Part shown: positions 43,445-56,118 of the stretch, piece after piece | Layout of the letters: every line of letters begins with the position of its first letter | Numbering within the stretch: position 1 is the stretch's first letter | DNA from: Chondrosia reniformis | Lineage: Eukaryota; Porifera; Demospongiae; Chondrillida; Chondrillidae | Assembly: GCA_947172415.1 (NCBI GenBank) | Contig: OX359191.1 | Span: forward strand, 682,001-746,000 | Reading direction: 5' to 3' | Length of the DNA stretch: 64,000 nucleotides | The notes under the pieces: model-generated | The model's database searches: none | The model's input: the letters and a program-made list of their open reading frames with translations, nothing else | What the model was told of the DNA's origin: nothing | Program-made: the position numbers and the translations under genes

Positions 43445-46089
43445 ATGGAGCGCTCTTTAACTATAGTCTTAGGTATATGCGTTTTAATTGTACTGGCACA
43501 TAGCGGTCCAACGAAACAGAGACTAGGCGATAAAGAGTTTAAGCAGAAGGATCTATCTGATGCACAGCACTATGAAGACGAGGAACACGATGACCAGTAC
43601 GACCACGAGGCCTTTCTGGGCGAGGACCAGTCCAGAGAATTCGATCAACTACCGCCAGATGAATCGAAAAGACGATTAGAGTAAGAGCTCATTTAAGTAA
43701 AGATCAGCAATCGAATGCTGCAAAGCTTCTGCTTATGCATTTTATATGTACTTCGACTGTAGCATTTTTATGCAGAAATAGAATGAGAAGGATGAGCCAC
43801 TCACTTAATAATTAGGTATTTCGATAATCTGTTTTTTTTTTCTTTCAGAATTTTAGTTCGTGATAAAATAGACAGAGATAGAGATGGATTTGTTACCAAG
43901 GATGAGCTCAAAGATTGGATCAAGCACGTCTCTAGAAAGTACATCTATGACGATGCCGATTCGCAATGGCCCAACTATGATACCGATAATGATAACTTCA
44001 TCTCCTGGGAGGAGTGGTTCAAGTTTACATATGGACACATGGAAGGTCAGAATATCTTTCTGCATTCATAGGCATTATATAATAGATGAATAGGATTGGT
44101 ATTTTTATTTTTATTGTTATATATGAAAAATCTAAGATACCATTTTCCTACATGCTATGCCTATTCTGTAAAAGAGCCTATAGGGGAACTAAACCTGAAG
44201 AGAGCTTTGGATGAAGATACAGGAGTCTTTTCTTCCTTTTTAATAATATTTACAAGATGGCTAATTCCTTTCTGTTGCTCCTTTATATATAACCTGCTTC
44301 TACTCCTTGTATATATTATTATTATTTTTATATTTATAAAAGAGAAAGATGCCAACCAGTTGTGGTTATGTGACACGGAGCTGCACCTGGGGATGTATAA
44401 GCCATTGCCACTTGCAAGGCTACCAGGCCTTATATATAATATTTAGATTACTATAGTATATTATTACTACATAGGGCCTCTGTACTGCCAATGAGCAGGT
44501 CTGAGGCTGTGTGCTTGTAAACATTAGGAACGAAGCCAAGAGTATTGTGAAAATGAAAGGTATTTTCCATTTATACGAGAAGACTCATTATAACATTAGG
44601 AATATCTAATTCTGACAGCAGTCAAATTTTTTTTTTTCATCTTTCCACTCTTTGAGCATCTAAACTGCAGTTTGTGTTTAAAACGTTTAATCAAATATTT
44701 TGATCCTTTACCTCATTGAAATGATATTCAATTACAAACAATGTACAAGTTGGTTATAATTGCTTTGTCTTTAATATTCTGCAACCAGTTTCCTTGTCTT
44801 TTGCTCCCAATAGATGATAATCGTCTCCAGGAGGTCTATGACAATAGAAGGGGGTTAAAGTACCAAGATATGGTTGATAGAGATAAGCATCGCTTCAATT
44901 CAGCAGACCAAGATAATGATGGAAAACTGTCACGAGATGAGTTTGCCATCTTCCTTCATCCAGAGGACACACCCTACATGCGGGAGGTGGTCATTCTCGA
45001 GACACTACAAGATATGGACGATGATAAGGATGGAGCAGTGTCGCTAGAGGAATACATCAGTATGTACCTCAGAATAATTATATACACACATTCAATTATC
45101 TTTATTTATTGTTAATCATCCAGCCAATTTTTAACAAAGGATATATAATAGAATAGCGATTTTATCTAACTTTGTCAATCTTAAACAGTTGGTACTATTT
45201 TTTTCCGAGTGTCCTTCAGAAAAAAAATACTAACTGTGTCACTAGATGCTCAAAAAGTTCAAAGCAGAACCTTTCATAAGATAAAGTTAGTAACATCAGT
45301 AGGACTGAGTCTTTCTTTTTCAGCCTATATATTATAGCAATAAAAATTAATAACATAGGAATTACTGTCATATAATAAGGTAACATAAAAATCTCTATAT
45401 TAATTTAAAAGGAAATAAAATATATTCTTATTGACTTTCTGCACACACCAGTACTGCAAGAACTACCTATTTAGGATCCACCATCATAGATAGCTACATG
45501 TATCATTCATAGGTGACCTGTGGAAGCCTGAAGGAGAGGACGAACAAGAGCCGGAATGGTTGGCGCAGGAGAAAACTCACTTTGCTGAACACAGAGATAA
45601 GAACAAAGATGGCAAACTAGACAAGGTCTGTAACTCGTGACTGCCTCTTTTTTGGTGCATCAGTTAGTCTAATCAGAAGTGTGTATATATATGTGTCACA
45701 GGGTTTATGCAAATAACAAAGAACCTTTAGAATAAACTCTATTTACTTACTCTTTTATTTGTAGTTCTTGTTTAATTTCGTTCAATTTTGTTTCTGTTAG
45801 GAGGAGTTGGGTGAATGGATACTGCCAACTGGTTATGACTATATTGAAGCTGAGTCCAATCATTTAATTCATGAAGCAGATAATGATAAGGTAGGAAACC
45901 ACAACTGTTTCGTGTTCAGATTTGTATTGCACAGTTGCTCAAGATTTTGCATGTGACTGTCATGTGTTGTGTTGGCTTGTATAGGATATGAAGTTGAGCT
46001 ATGATGAGATATTGGAGCACCATGATCTCTTTGCCGGTAGCCAGGCAACTGAATACGGTGAAGCACTCTTTCGTCACGATGAATTCTAA
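43445..46089 (+). CDS. Calumenin/reticulocalbin-like CREC protein 2
   Basis: Six exons: 43445-43680, 43849-44045, 44814-45059, 45513-45625, 45801-45890, 45985-46089, giving 328 residues. The signal peptide is about residues 1-20 ([17 protein letters not shown]). The CREC motif is [17 protein letters not shown]. Six EF-hands follow: [24 protein letters not shown] (third position unusual), [36 protein letters not shown] and [12 protein letters not shown]. It ends FRHDEF. It is a tandem duplicate of CREC 1: the first, second and last two exons match, but one CREC 1 exon (41839-42197) corresponds to two exons here, so an intron was gained or lost. An inverted R1 repeat lies in its second intron. 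Confidence 0.93.
44113..44228 (-). repeat. Dispersed repeat family R1, copy 5 (inverted, partial)
   Basis: Reverse complement of the right half of R1 (ATTTTCCTACATGCTATGCC then GCCTATAGGGGAAC), in the second intron of CREC 2. Confidence 0.85.
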
Positions 46090-46561
46090 TTCTTTGCCAA
46101 TCATTAGGCGCCAGTTGACATTGGAACTTGTGTTTCTTCATTTAGTTTTATTAATATACGTAGTATAGAAAATGTTGCTATTTAAATATAATAATCATAT
46201 AGAGATCTGACTGCATATATGCCATAAAATTAATTAATCATAGTATATAGAAATATGATGTAATTATAAGTATACATTCTTAAACTTATATTGGATAATG
46301 TAAGTATGCATATAATTTAGATGTCTGTGAATGCTGGCTATACACTAGTATGTGATAGGCACATTGATAATATATCATGGTAGTATATACTCTTTAAGTA
46401 TTGTACATGTGAAATATATACATTGACCGTGAATTGATTTGTTATACATTTGGTTATATATTATAGTGAAAAATTCAAAAGGAATGTCAAATGAGGTTTA
46501 CGCATGTACTGTATATCCATTAAATAGATAGAGAAATTCTTTATTATCCATGTTTGGTTCT
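46090..46561. other. Convergent 3' region between CREC 2 and INCENP
   Basis: AT-rich, no gene. It contains the 3' ends of both genes. Confidence 0.4.
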
Positions 46562-49500
46562 TCAGACCAGAAAGTACTTCTTCCTGGGCGGTGTATCCCA
46601 GCAGGCAGAGCTCGTTCTCTTGTGATATCTAGAACGTTTACGACCAAATATGGCAACTAAATCTAAGTCTTTCATCAATTCTTTTGCAGGAAACACTTGG
46701 TCAATAATCCCTCCAGTTAGATCAATCTTGTCTTGCTGGCGAAAACTTTTTGTCACGTTATGTGATTGTGCCCAAAGTGGTACAGGTTTACTTGGTTGTT
46801 CTTCATCATCGGTGTCTGCAGAACTGTTCAGATCATCAATATTGTAGTTTTCATTTAAAACATCGGGAGTCATTGGATATGACGTCTCTGGTACAGATTT
46901 TAGATGCTGTGCAACTGTAGTGGTTGGCTTGATGAACTGTGGAGAGGACATTAGAGGGAAACACTTTTTCTCTTCTTCCTTCTTTCTCTGTTTCTCTTCA
47001 TATTCTAATCTCCTTCTTTCATTCTCTTCAGCAAGTTTTCTCTCCTCTTCCAACTGAGCTGCTAGCTTCTTCTGAAATTCTACTTCTTGTTGTTTCTTTC
47101 TTTTAATGACTGCTGTTGATTTTTCTTCATATTCCTTCTTCCTTTTAGCAGCATCTTCAAGTCTCTTTTTCTGCAAAATTTCCTAAAAGATTACAGAAAA
47201 GGATGTATGTACTCTTTGTCGCTTCTTGAAATATATACGTAACTCACTAGCAGTTGACCTCTCTTCTCTTCCTTATTGACAAGTTGATTGAGTTTTCTGC
47301 TCTGTTCTTCCATCATCCTTGCCCTTCTGTCCAATACTTCTTTAGCCTTCTGTTCATGTTTCCTATGAATAATCAAAGTGATAATCAAACCACAAGTAAT
47401 TTTATGAAGAGGGAAAACACAAAAAGAAGCAATTGCTGTAAATAGAACCCAGGACAGCTACATAGTTACGTATGACACTATGGTATGTCTTGAGCTACAA
47501 TTGCCCCATTCCTGTATCTCGTTGAATATTTACAAGTACAATGGTATGACATTGGTCAAGTATAAAATGAATCAAAGACTCGGTGTACTTTATTCGTTCC
47601 TCTTGTTCCTTTTGCCTCTTTAATTCCAATTCCTTCAATCGCTTATTCTTTTCTGCCATCTTTTCAAGTAAATCTTTCTTTTTCTTTTTCTCTTGAGAAA
47701 CTGTTTCAGGTGATGAAGATGTCAAAAAGGACTTTACCACTGGCTTGTTTTGCTGCGCTGTAGCAACAGTGGTCTAGTCAGGAAACAAAGAGGTACATAC
47801 AGTAAGTACGTATATATTCCATTGCATACACAATACACATATGGTGTATATATGTTTACTTATCATCACCTTTACAATTGATTCAAGTCATACCTGATAT
47901 ATAATAATTATACCACACTCAAGTGTGGTATAACTACTACGTACGTACGTATGCATGTATGTATGTATGTATGTATGCATTTATGTGTACGTATATATAA
48001 AATATACACACTTACGTACATACGTACGTACTTACAGGTGACCAAATTATCAGTGTTTGATTGTATACATATTTACGTATACAACACAGCATATAAAATA
48101 CATTGGAACTGTTTCTATAGATATTATACTTGTATAGTGCTGTGGTCATTAGCGAGGTTCCACTGTATTGTATGTACGTACGTACATATACGTACGTATA
48201 AATAGAGTAAGAACTTTTCAATAAAGGTTATCTTTTAAATCTAAAGGGGGCTCCATTGGACTTACAAGATTGGTCTTCACCTGACCTCCTCCCTTGTTTC
48301 CAGTCCTGCCGGCCCACCATGACGACCATAAAGCCTTATTTTCCATTTCTGTGGTGTTTGACTTGGATTCAGTGTAGAGGGTGGGACTGGATGACACGTC
48401 CTCTTCCAGTGAACTATCACTCACTGGAGGGTGTTCCTGGGCCTCAGTGCTGTCTACAGGCGTAGTGTACAAGGAGTGTACACTATCATCTGCTGTGTGG
48501 TAGTCATCTTCATGAGGTGTTCTATACACACTGGACCTCTTTCCTGTTTTGAGACAAAGCTAGAGCTCATGCAATACACTAATGTAACATATGTAAATTT
48601 GTATACCATAGAACTAAAAGCTGATGGCTCAATTAATCTATACTCTTGGGTTTAAAGCATGGAACCAAAAGATTTAAACCAACATTACATTACATACATA
48701 CGTACATATGTCAATACTCAAACCAAAGAATTATGTAATCAGTGTATTAGGGAATTAGCCAGATCTACATTGAACATACTGTATAACAGCTTTATGTAGG
48801 AAGTAGTGAAACATAAATAGGTACTAATTAAGGAAATGTAAGGATATCATTAGCCTATTGTCTTAGGATGTAGGGTGGAGAATAAAGTACGTATAAGAGA
48901 TTTAATTTAGAAGCAATAAACCTTTTATATTGTACTGTACATATATTCCTCTAATGAAAGACAGGTACATACAGTATGTATATACATATGTAGGATTAGT
49001 ATGGACTAACTGGTCTGCTTGGAGTTCATTTCAACTTCACTTGGTACTGATTCTTTGTCTACAATCTCTGATCCATCAGTAGAACCATTAGCCTCATTCT
49101 TAAGCTTTTTAAAAGGTTGTTTCTACATACATACATAGTATGAACATGTAGAGTTATGTATACGTACATATAGTGTATGTATGTATATACATTGGAGATG
49201 CATGCAGTCTGGAGAGGTCATAAACGTATGTATACGTATATACGTATTTAAAATAATATGCCACTTACAGGTTTTAACAAGTCTTTGAAAAATTCATCCA
49301 AAATTTCTTTTTTGGATTTTATCTCCTTTTCAGATGAAATATTCAACTTTGGAGTTATGATCACCACATCCTTCTTTGACTGTGTACTAGGAATGCCCTT
49401 TGAATTCCTTTTCTTCTTCTCTGCATCAAGTTCCTTAATGAATTGTTCAAGGGGTGACTCTTGTTGTTTAGAAGGGTCACTTGTAACCAAACTAGAGCCA

Positions 49501-52500
49501 GTTCCATCTACCTGGTTCTGCATAGAAGGAATAGTACATTAGGCAGTACAAATGTGTATGTACGTATGTACGTAGGTATATACATGCATATCTCCACCCT
49601 GTACTACACTGTACAAAAGTACATATACGTATGTACATAGCACGGTATGTATATAACTGTAGTTTTGTTCAATCTCACCTGATCTTTTGTTTGTTCAGCG
49701 TCTGTAGTGCTCCCTGGCTGCTGTTCCACAGTTTGAGTGTCCATTGGCTGAGGTAATAGCTCTTCTTCCGCAGACTGTCTCGCTGACGTGGGGTCCTCCG
49801 AGGAGCAGGTATCCATGATTGAAGGAAGTTCAGCTGTGACTGTCCTATCTGTGGTGTATGTGCCACTCCGGACGTGCTTGCTGGTCAACGTTCTGGTACT
49901 GCTGCGGGTCCTGTGAGGTGAGTTCTTCTGATAGGAGGGTATAATGTCCACAGGAGGAGGGATGGAGGAAGAGACGATCATGGACATAGAATCCTCTTCC
50001 TTTCCTCTATCCTCTTCATCTACTACTAGATCACACTTATCAGGTAGATCAACTGCAGATTAGAGGAATACACAATTATGTGTGCTACATGTTAATATAC
50101 GTAGCCGCAGTATAAATACCCATATACGTACAGTCCATATATGCACAAGTGGGTAACACTAAATAGATATTACTGCAGGGCTGTATGAAGAACTTGAGGC
50201 CAGAGGAGGCAAAATGAAAATTTTCAAAATATAGGTGGGGGGGCAGTGGTATGTGGGTGTCGAAGCAGTTTAGCCCTGTTAATACACATAAAGGTAATCA
50301 TACCTAAAGTACTACCTACGTACTAACAAACTGGTACCTACGTACGTATGTACGTACCTGTATGTAAATCTCCATTTTACCTGGGTAGAATCTAACCTAC
50401 CTTGTGATTATATGATGTAGTTTAACTTTCACATTAAATCTTTGTTTTACTATGTAGTACACCAGTAAGTACGTACATGGTTAATGTATGGACATACCTA
50501 CCTTCTAAAGGTTTGTACTCATCTTGTTGAACTGCTACGTCAGCAGTTACATCCTTGAGATTGATAGAGTCTTTTTGAGTGATCGGTTCAATTGGATGAT
50601 CTTCAGTGACATCAAGATCAATAACTGAAGAGTCCACTGTGGAGGCCAAAGAGAGGGTCGAGTCTCTATGGGCAGCTGTCTTCCCTCTCTTCTTCCTACT
50701 AGATTTACCCTTCTTTTTCTTCTCGGTGCGCTCCTAGCCAAAGAGAAGTACATCTCAAATATAATGCCTTGAGGATGGTGGAGGTTCAACAAGCACTTCA
50801 CATGCTCAACCAACTTTATCTTTAGCTTTGCTTCTTGTCACTCGCATGGTCTCAAAATCCACACCGTTACTGTCCTGAGACTCCAACTGTTTATTTTCTG
50901 TTGGTGCCTACACACAAAGAGAAGATTCATGTTAATCAAACACACTATTAAAAACATAAAGTGGAGACTGCCTAATGCAATATCCTGCAAGATACCAATT
51001 TAGACAGATAACCACAGATGTTTAAGGCTGAATAGTGTATAAATACAAAGTAGTGATAAAATTAATATAGTATGTAGTGTGAATTTCAGGACTCAATTTA
51101 ATTGGTCACTTTAAGCAAGGGACCATTCTAGAGAGGTGACTGTTTGTACAGTTTCCACTGAATATGTACATACGTATATAAATTGTGACATACACTACAG
51201 AATTCCTTACTCGACTCCTGGTGCTCTTTGTCAGACTAGTGTCAGCATCAGTTTCATCTAGTTTAGATGTAGTCTCTTTGGTTATCTATTGTGCAAGCAA
51301 AAGACCAGTAATATGGATATACCAAAGATGTATGCTCATAATACGTATGTACAGATCATATATACGCACATACTAGAGCAACATGCACTATTGGTAAATG
51401 CACGTACATACGTATGTACGTACTAGTGAAGACAACAAACATTAGACTTTACATTAGATATGTTAACAGAAATGACCAATCAGCTAAAGTCACTGGTCTA
51501 CCTGGGTGTCCCGAACAATTACATAGTTAAAAAGGAGAAACATCAGGTTTAATTAACTACTCAAGTATATCAACATATGTATTATGTACATGCATACTTT
51601 ATTTTTTGCCATGCTTCTTGTCATCCTAACTGGTTCAAAATCTTCATCACTATCTACAGCTTGACACAGTCTGTAAGGGACTTTCTTCTTGGCATCCTGA
51701 ACAATAAATAAACATATTCGAACAATAAATAAACAGAACATGTATCATTTGTGTAATGGAAGAGTGTTAGTATAGTGTGGAGCAAGTGTTTAGTGATAAT
51801 AATTGAGTGCTAATAAGGTCACATATGAGTCCCATAACTCACATCTTCTTTTATACTCGACACATCGTCAACGTTAGTAAAACTGGACTCATCCAGTTTG
51901 TAGTTAACTACTTCTTGCTCTGGTCTCGCCTTGGATTTTACTGACAGTGCTGAATCCATATCTTGTGACTCTGTAGCTATTGGAGGAGGCTGTACGCCTT
52001 TATCAGGTAAACATAAAGAACTTTCAATTTCCTTGACAGCAGCTTGAGTCGTTTTATCTGCTTCTTCCTCGGCAAGAAATCTTTGTTTCTTTTCTTCACA
52101 CGTCGTTTTCTTGCAAGGTACGCTATCCTTTCTGAGTCTAGTTGACCTCTTAACCTTTTCTGTTCTCCTTGGTGATCTAGCCACCTTTCTGGAGCGAAGC
52201 ACTCGCGGCGTGTATGGTAGAAGCTTGGGACATTCATCCCCCGATTCTTCACTGTGTACATATAATTAAAGTAGGTGGGACATATTATCAAAAAAGTATT
52301 TACATGCTAAGCGCCTAGACTAGGTTGACATCAATATTTTTATCAATGCAATACTCACTTTTCTATCTTTTCTATTTCTTTGCTTGCTTTTCCTAGTAAT
52401 TCGCTACATAAGCCTTGAAATAGTGAAAGCATTCTGTCGCTTTCCAATTCAAACTCCCTCTCTATCTCGCATCGCAAAGCGTAAATATCCACGTCTGGTC

Positions 52501-52519
52501 CTTCTAATATACCGTTCAT
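46562..52519 (-). CDS. INCENP: INCENP, inner centromere protein of the chromosomal passenger complex
   Basis: Thirteen exons, all phases consistent: 52359-52519, 51843-52251, 51598-51696, 51211-51285, 50815-50907, 50502-50733, 49679-50052, 49269-49517, 49011-49122, 48266-48543, 47589-47773, 47248-47362, 46562-47182. They code 1,000 residues (human about 918). The C terminus is an unmistakable IN box: DLNSSADTDDEEQPSKPVPL, then RYHKRTSSACWDTPP, which includes the TSS motif phosphorylated by Aurora B. Before it is a long charged helix (EEERKLAEENERRRLEYEEK; about residues 680-850), the single-alpha-helix/coiled-coil region. The N-terminal exon is short and acidic, followed by a basic LPYTPRVLRSRK segment. 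Repeated FEPVRMTRSMAK and FETMRVTRSKAK motifs lie in small exons. INCENP scaffolds Aurora B, survivin and borealin. N-terminal conservation is weak by eye. Confidence 0.93.
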
Positions 52520-52904
52520 ATTTATCAAAAACTAAACTAACAAACCAGAAACTATACGACGGTATGTGATTTTTTAAAATTGCGCCTTTCGAGTTTACAA
52601 TTGTAACCAATCCGTTCGCTTTAAACAATCACGTGATTTAGAGTGGGCGGATTTGAAATGCTATACATAATGGAGGTTACATATTGATAAATGCTACAGT
52701 TATCATGAGTTCTACCGTGAACTATATATATATTATGCATGTGCTCATTCAGGATCACCAACAAGCATGCAATCAAGCACTCAAATCTATATATGCATAT
52801 GCAGCAAAAAGAAAATTGAATATATGTGTCGCTAAGTATTACACTCAAAATGCATAAGAACAATCATCAATAGTCTACAACACACTCATACTACAAGTTA
52901 AACC
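52520..52904. other. Spacer between INCENP 5' end and SRCR gene 3' end
   Basis: No gene. It should hold the INCENP promoter. A CCAATCCG motif is present at about 52607. Confidence 0.35.
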
Positions 52905-53297
52905 TCAAATTGAGACTACAGATCTCATACTGTAAGGTCCTCGAACTCCAGCACCACGAATCTCAGCTGCTACCCAAACATAGTAGGTGTTACCTGATTT
53001 AAGTCCAGTCAGTGTAGTTGATGTAGCACTGATTCCTGATCTCTTCATAGCACCAGACGGCGGATCTGCTTCACTACCACTATTAGTAGAATATCTAACT
53101 ACATAAAGTATTATTATTTTATACTTCAGGTCATGATCATAGTTTACTGCAGTCCATGAAACAGTATATGTTTCTCTGTTTACAGTGACATTTTGGACTT
53201 GAGTTGGTTGAGATATTTCAGGTACAGCAGGTGGAGTTTCTGTAGTATAAATGTTAGTAATTCTTAATGTACGTATACACTATTATACTTTCTGTAC

Positions 53298-53328
<31 letters not shown>

Positions 53329-56087
53329 TGTATGTATGTATGTATGTATGTATGTATGTATGTATGTATGTATGTATGTATGTATGTATGTATGTATGGC
53401 CTTTTGGCTAAACCTTTGACTTATGTTGCATTTGTGAGTCTAAACTGAAAGCCCTCGAGATTCAAGGTAGCAAACATGGTCCTAAGCTCACCTAGTATTA
53501 CAGGATATGTGGGAGATGAACCTCCATTCACAGTACATGTGTATCCTCTAGCATGAGATGGACTGAATGAAAAGAAGTGTAGTGTACAAACAGTGCCAGT
53601 TGTAATTGCAATTATTCCTCTTGTTGTATTGACAACTGTTCTAGGATCACCAGTGTACCAGTTCTTGCCTGTACTGCTCCTGTCACAATACAACTTTACA
53701 GATTGACTGAGGGTAGGTGTTATAGTGATGGGAGTAGTTGGATCATCAGTCCTTCCAACTGTAATTGTGTTAGTTGCTGATGGATTTACTACATAGAGAA
53801 TAAGCATATTAACATGCCACATTACACATAAACTTGAACTACACGTGCAAATAAATGTATACATGCTCTACATCCTTAAATATTTCCATTTAACTGACTC
53901 ACCAAGTACCACAGGGTAGGTTGTCTTTGTCTGAGTATCACCTTTAGTAGATACCAAACAAGTGTATGTTCCAGCATAACTTGGAGTGAATGAAGAGAAT
54001 GCCAATATTCTTGGATATCCAGCAACTGTACGTATTTCATTTTCAGTAGGTACTACTTCACTTCCCGTAGTGTACCATTGTTTAAACCTTATACCTCTAT
54101 CGCACTGCAGTTCTACTGATTGCCCAATGGTAGGTGTTGCAGTGATGGTAGCAGTTTGATCAGGAGGATATCCAACTACAACAGTAGTTGGTTGAAGTGG
54201 AAGTTTCTGTACTGTTGAAAATAAAAGTTTTCAGTGTGAATAGGGGAATTGCGTATATATAAGCCTAGAAAGATGTACATACATGTAGTTCAATAACTTT
54301 GCAAACATTACTGTAATCATAATTGTAATGTACATATAAATTTAAATCATTTCAATACCAAATGTGTGTTGATGCGTAAATATAGACACGAAATTGACAA
54401 ACGAATGACTAGCTACATATTACTGCCTTCAACGGCCACTGATACCATGCATATGTACATCACTCAAAATTAGCATAATAAATTGGATGTTTCACATTAA
54501 CTCACTTAAACATACAACACCAGCCTCTCTGCTGTGATTACAGTCATCCACTCTCCATCCAGAATGGTAACATTCGCCAATACTGCTCTCTCTACCAGTA
54601 CACCCAACATTGCCCATCCAAATGGGACCACTCCCCTCTCCATAGGAGGAGGACGATCTGGCAGAGAGTGCACCTGTGAATCCAGCCATCCTGCAGGCAA
54701 CATTAGCATCATTGATATCCCAATCACTGTCACAGATAGTTCCCCAAGTCTTGTTAAAGTACACTTCCACTCTTCCTTCATTCGGTCTACTGCTACCAGA
54801 TAATCTGACCTTCAGGCGGTCAACTATAACAAATATCACAACTTTCATCAATTATACATGTCTGACAGAACATATTCAAATTAGTACATAGTGGTGTATA
54901 TAATAGATCATTCATAGGAAGCCTACATGAAAGCACATTTAATCTTCATAAATACAGGTATATAAGCAATATCTACATATATAAGTACATGCATGTAGGT
55001 GCATGATCTTACTTGCACATGCCACACCAACATCCATTCTGTGATCACAGTGTGATGATGTTGTGAATCCTGTATGGGGACAGTCTGATAAACTATTCTC
55101 TATTCCTGTGCAATCCAGTCCAGACATCCACACCGGACCACTTCCTTCTCCATAGCGAGCCGATGTTCTGTATTCAAGTGCAAACGGATATTTCAGCATT
55201 CTACAGACTATATTAGCCTCTCTGATGTCCCATCCGTTACTACACACTGTACCCCATGTGCAGTTGAAGTAGACCTCCACCCTACCCTCATGTGAAGGAT
55301 TACCATCAGCATTGATCAGTCTAACTGAGAGCCTTCGACCTATAATATACAATAGTTATTATTCATACATATTCATACATGACCCAGTTTAGAAGAAGAT
55401 GAAAGAGAGGAAAAGAAGAGAGAAAAGACTACAGGACCTGTATCTTCATCCAAAGCTCTCTTCAGGTTTAGTTCCCCTATAGGCTTTTTTACAGAATAGG
55501 CACAGCATGTAGGAAAATGGTGTACTAGAGTTTTCATATGTACATGCAGTTGAATTTATATATAGACTCTTCATCATTTATCCTACAAATATATATATGT
55601 ATATAGGTTAACTTGGAGCAATGAATATTAGATAAACATACCTACATATATACGTATATATAGCTATATCCCTACATACACCTGTACCTGTGTATGTAAC
55701 CCAAAGGTCTTGATAATCACTGTAAGGACCTTGAACTCCAGCACCACGAATCTCAGCTGCTACCCAAACATAGTAGGTGGCACATGATTGAAGTCCAGTC
55801 AGTGTAGTGGATGTAGCACTGATTCCTGATCTCTTCATAGCATCAGATGGCGGATCTGTTCCAGTACCACTATTAGTAGAATACCTAACTACATAAAGTA
55901 TTATTATTTTATACTTCAGGTCATGATCATAGTTTACTGCAGTCCATGAAACAGTATATGTTTCTCTGTTTACAGTGACATTTTGGACTTGAGTTGGTTG
56001 AGATATTTCAGGTACAGCAGGTGGAGTTTCTGTAGTATAAATGTTAGTAATTCTTAATGTACGTATACACTATTATACTTTCTGTAC

Positions 56088-56118
<31 letters not shown>

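Noticed and set aside
47951-48221. Frames in TACGTA/TATG-rich DNA
   Set aside because: Simple-sequence translations in an INCENP intron.
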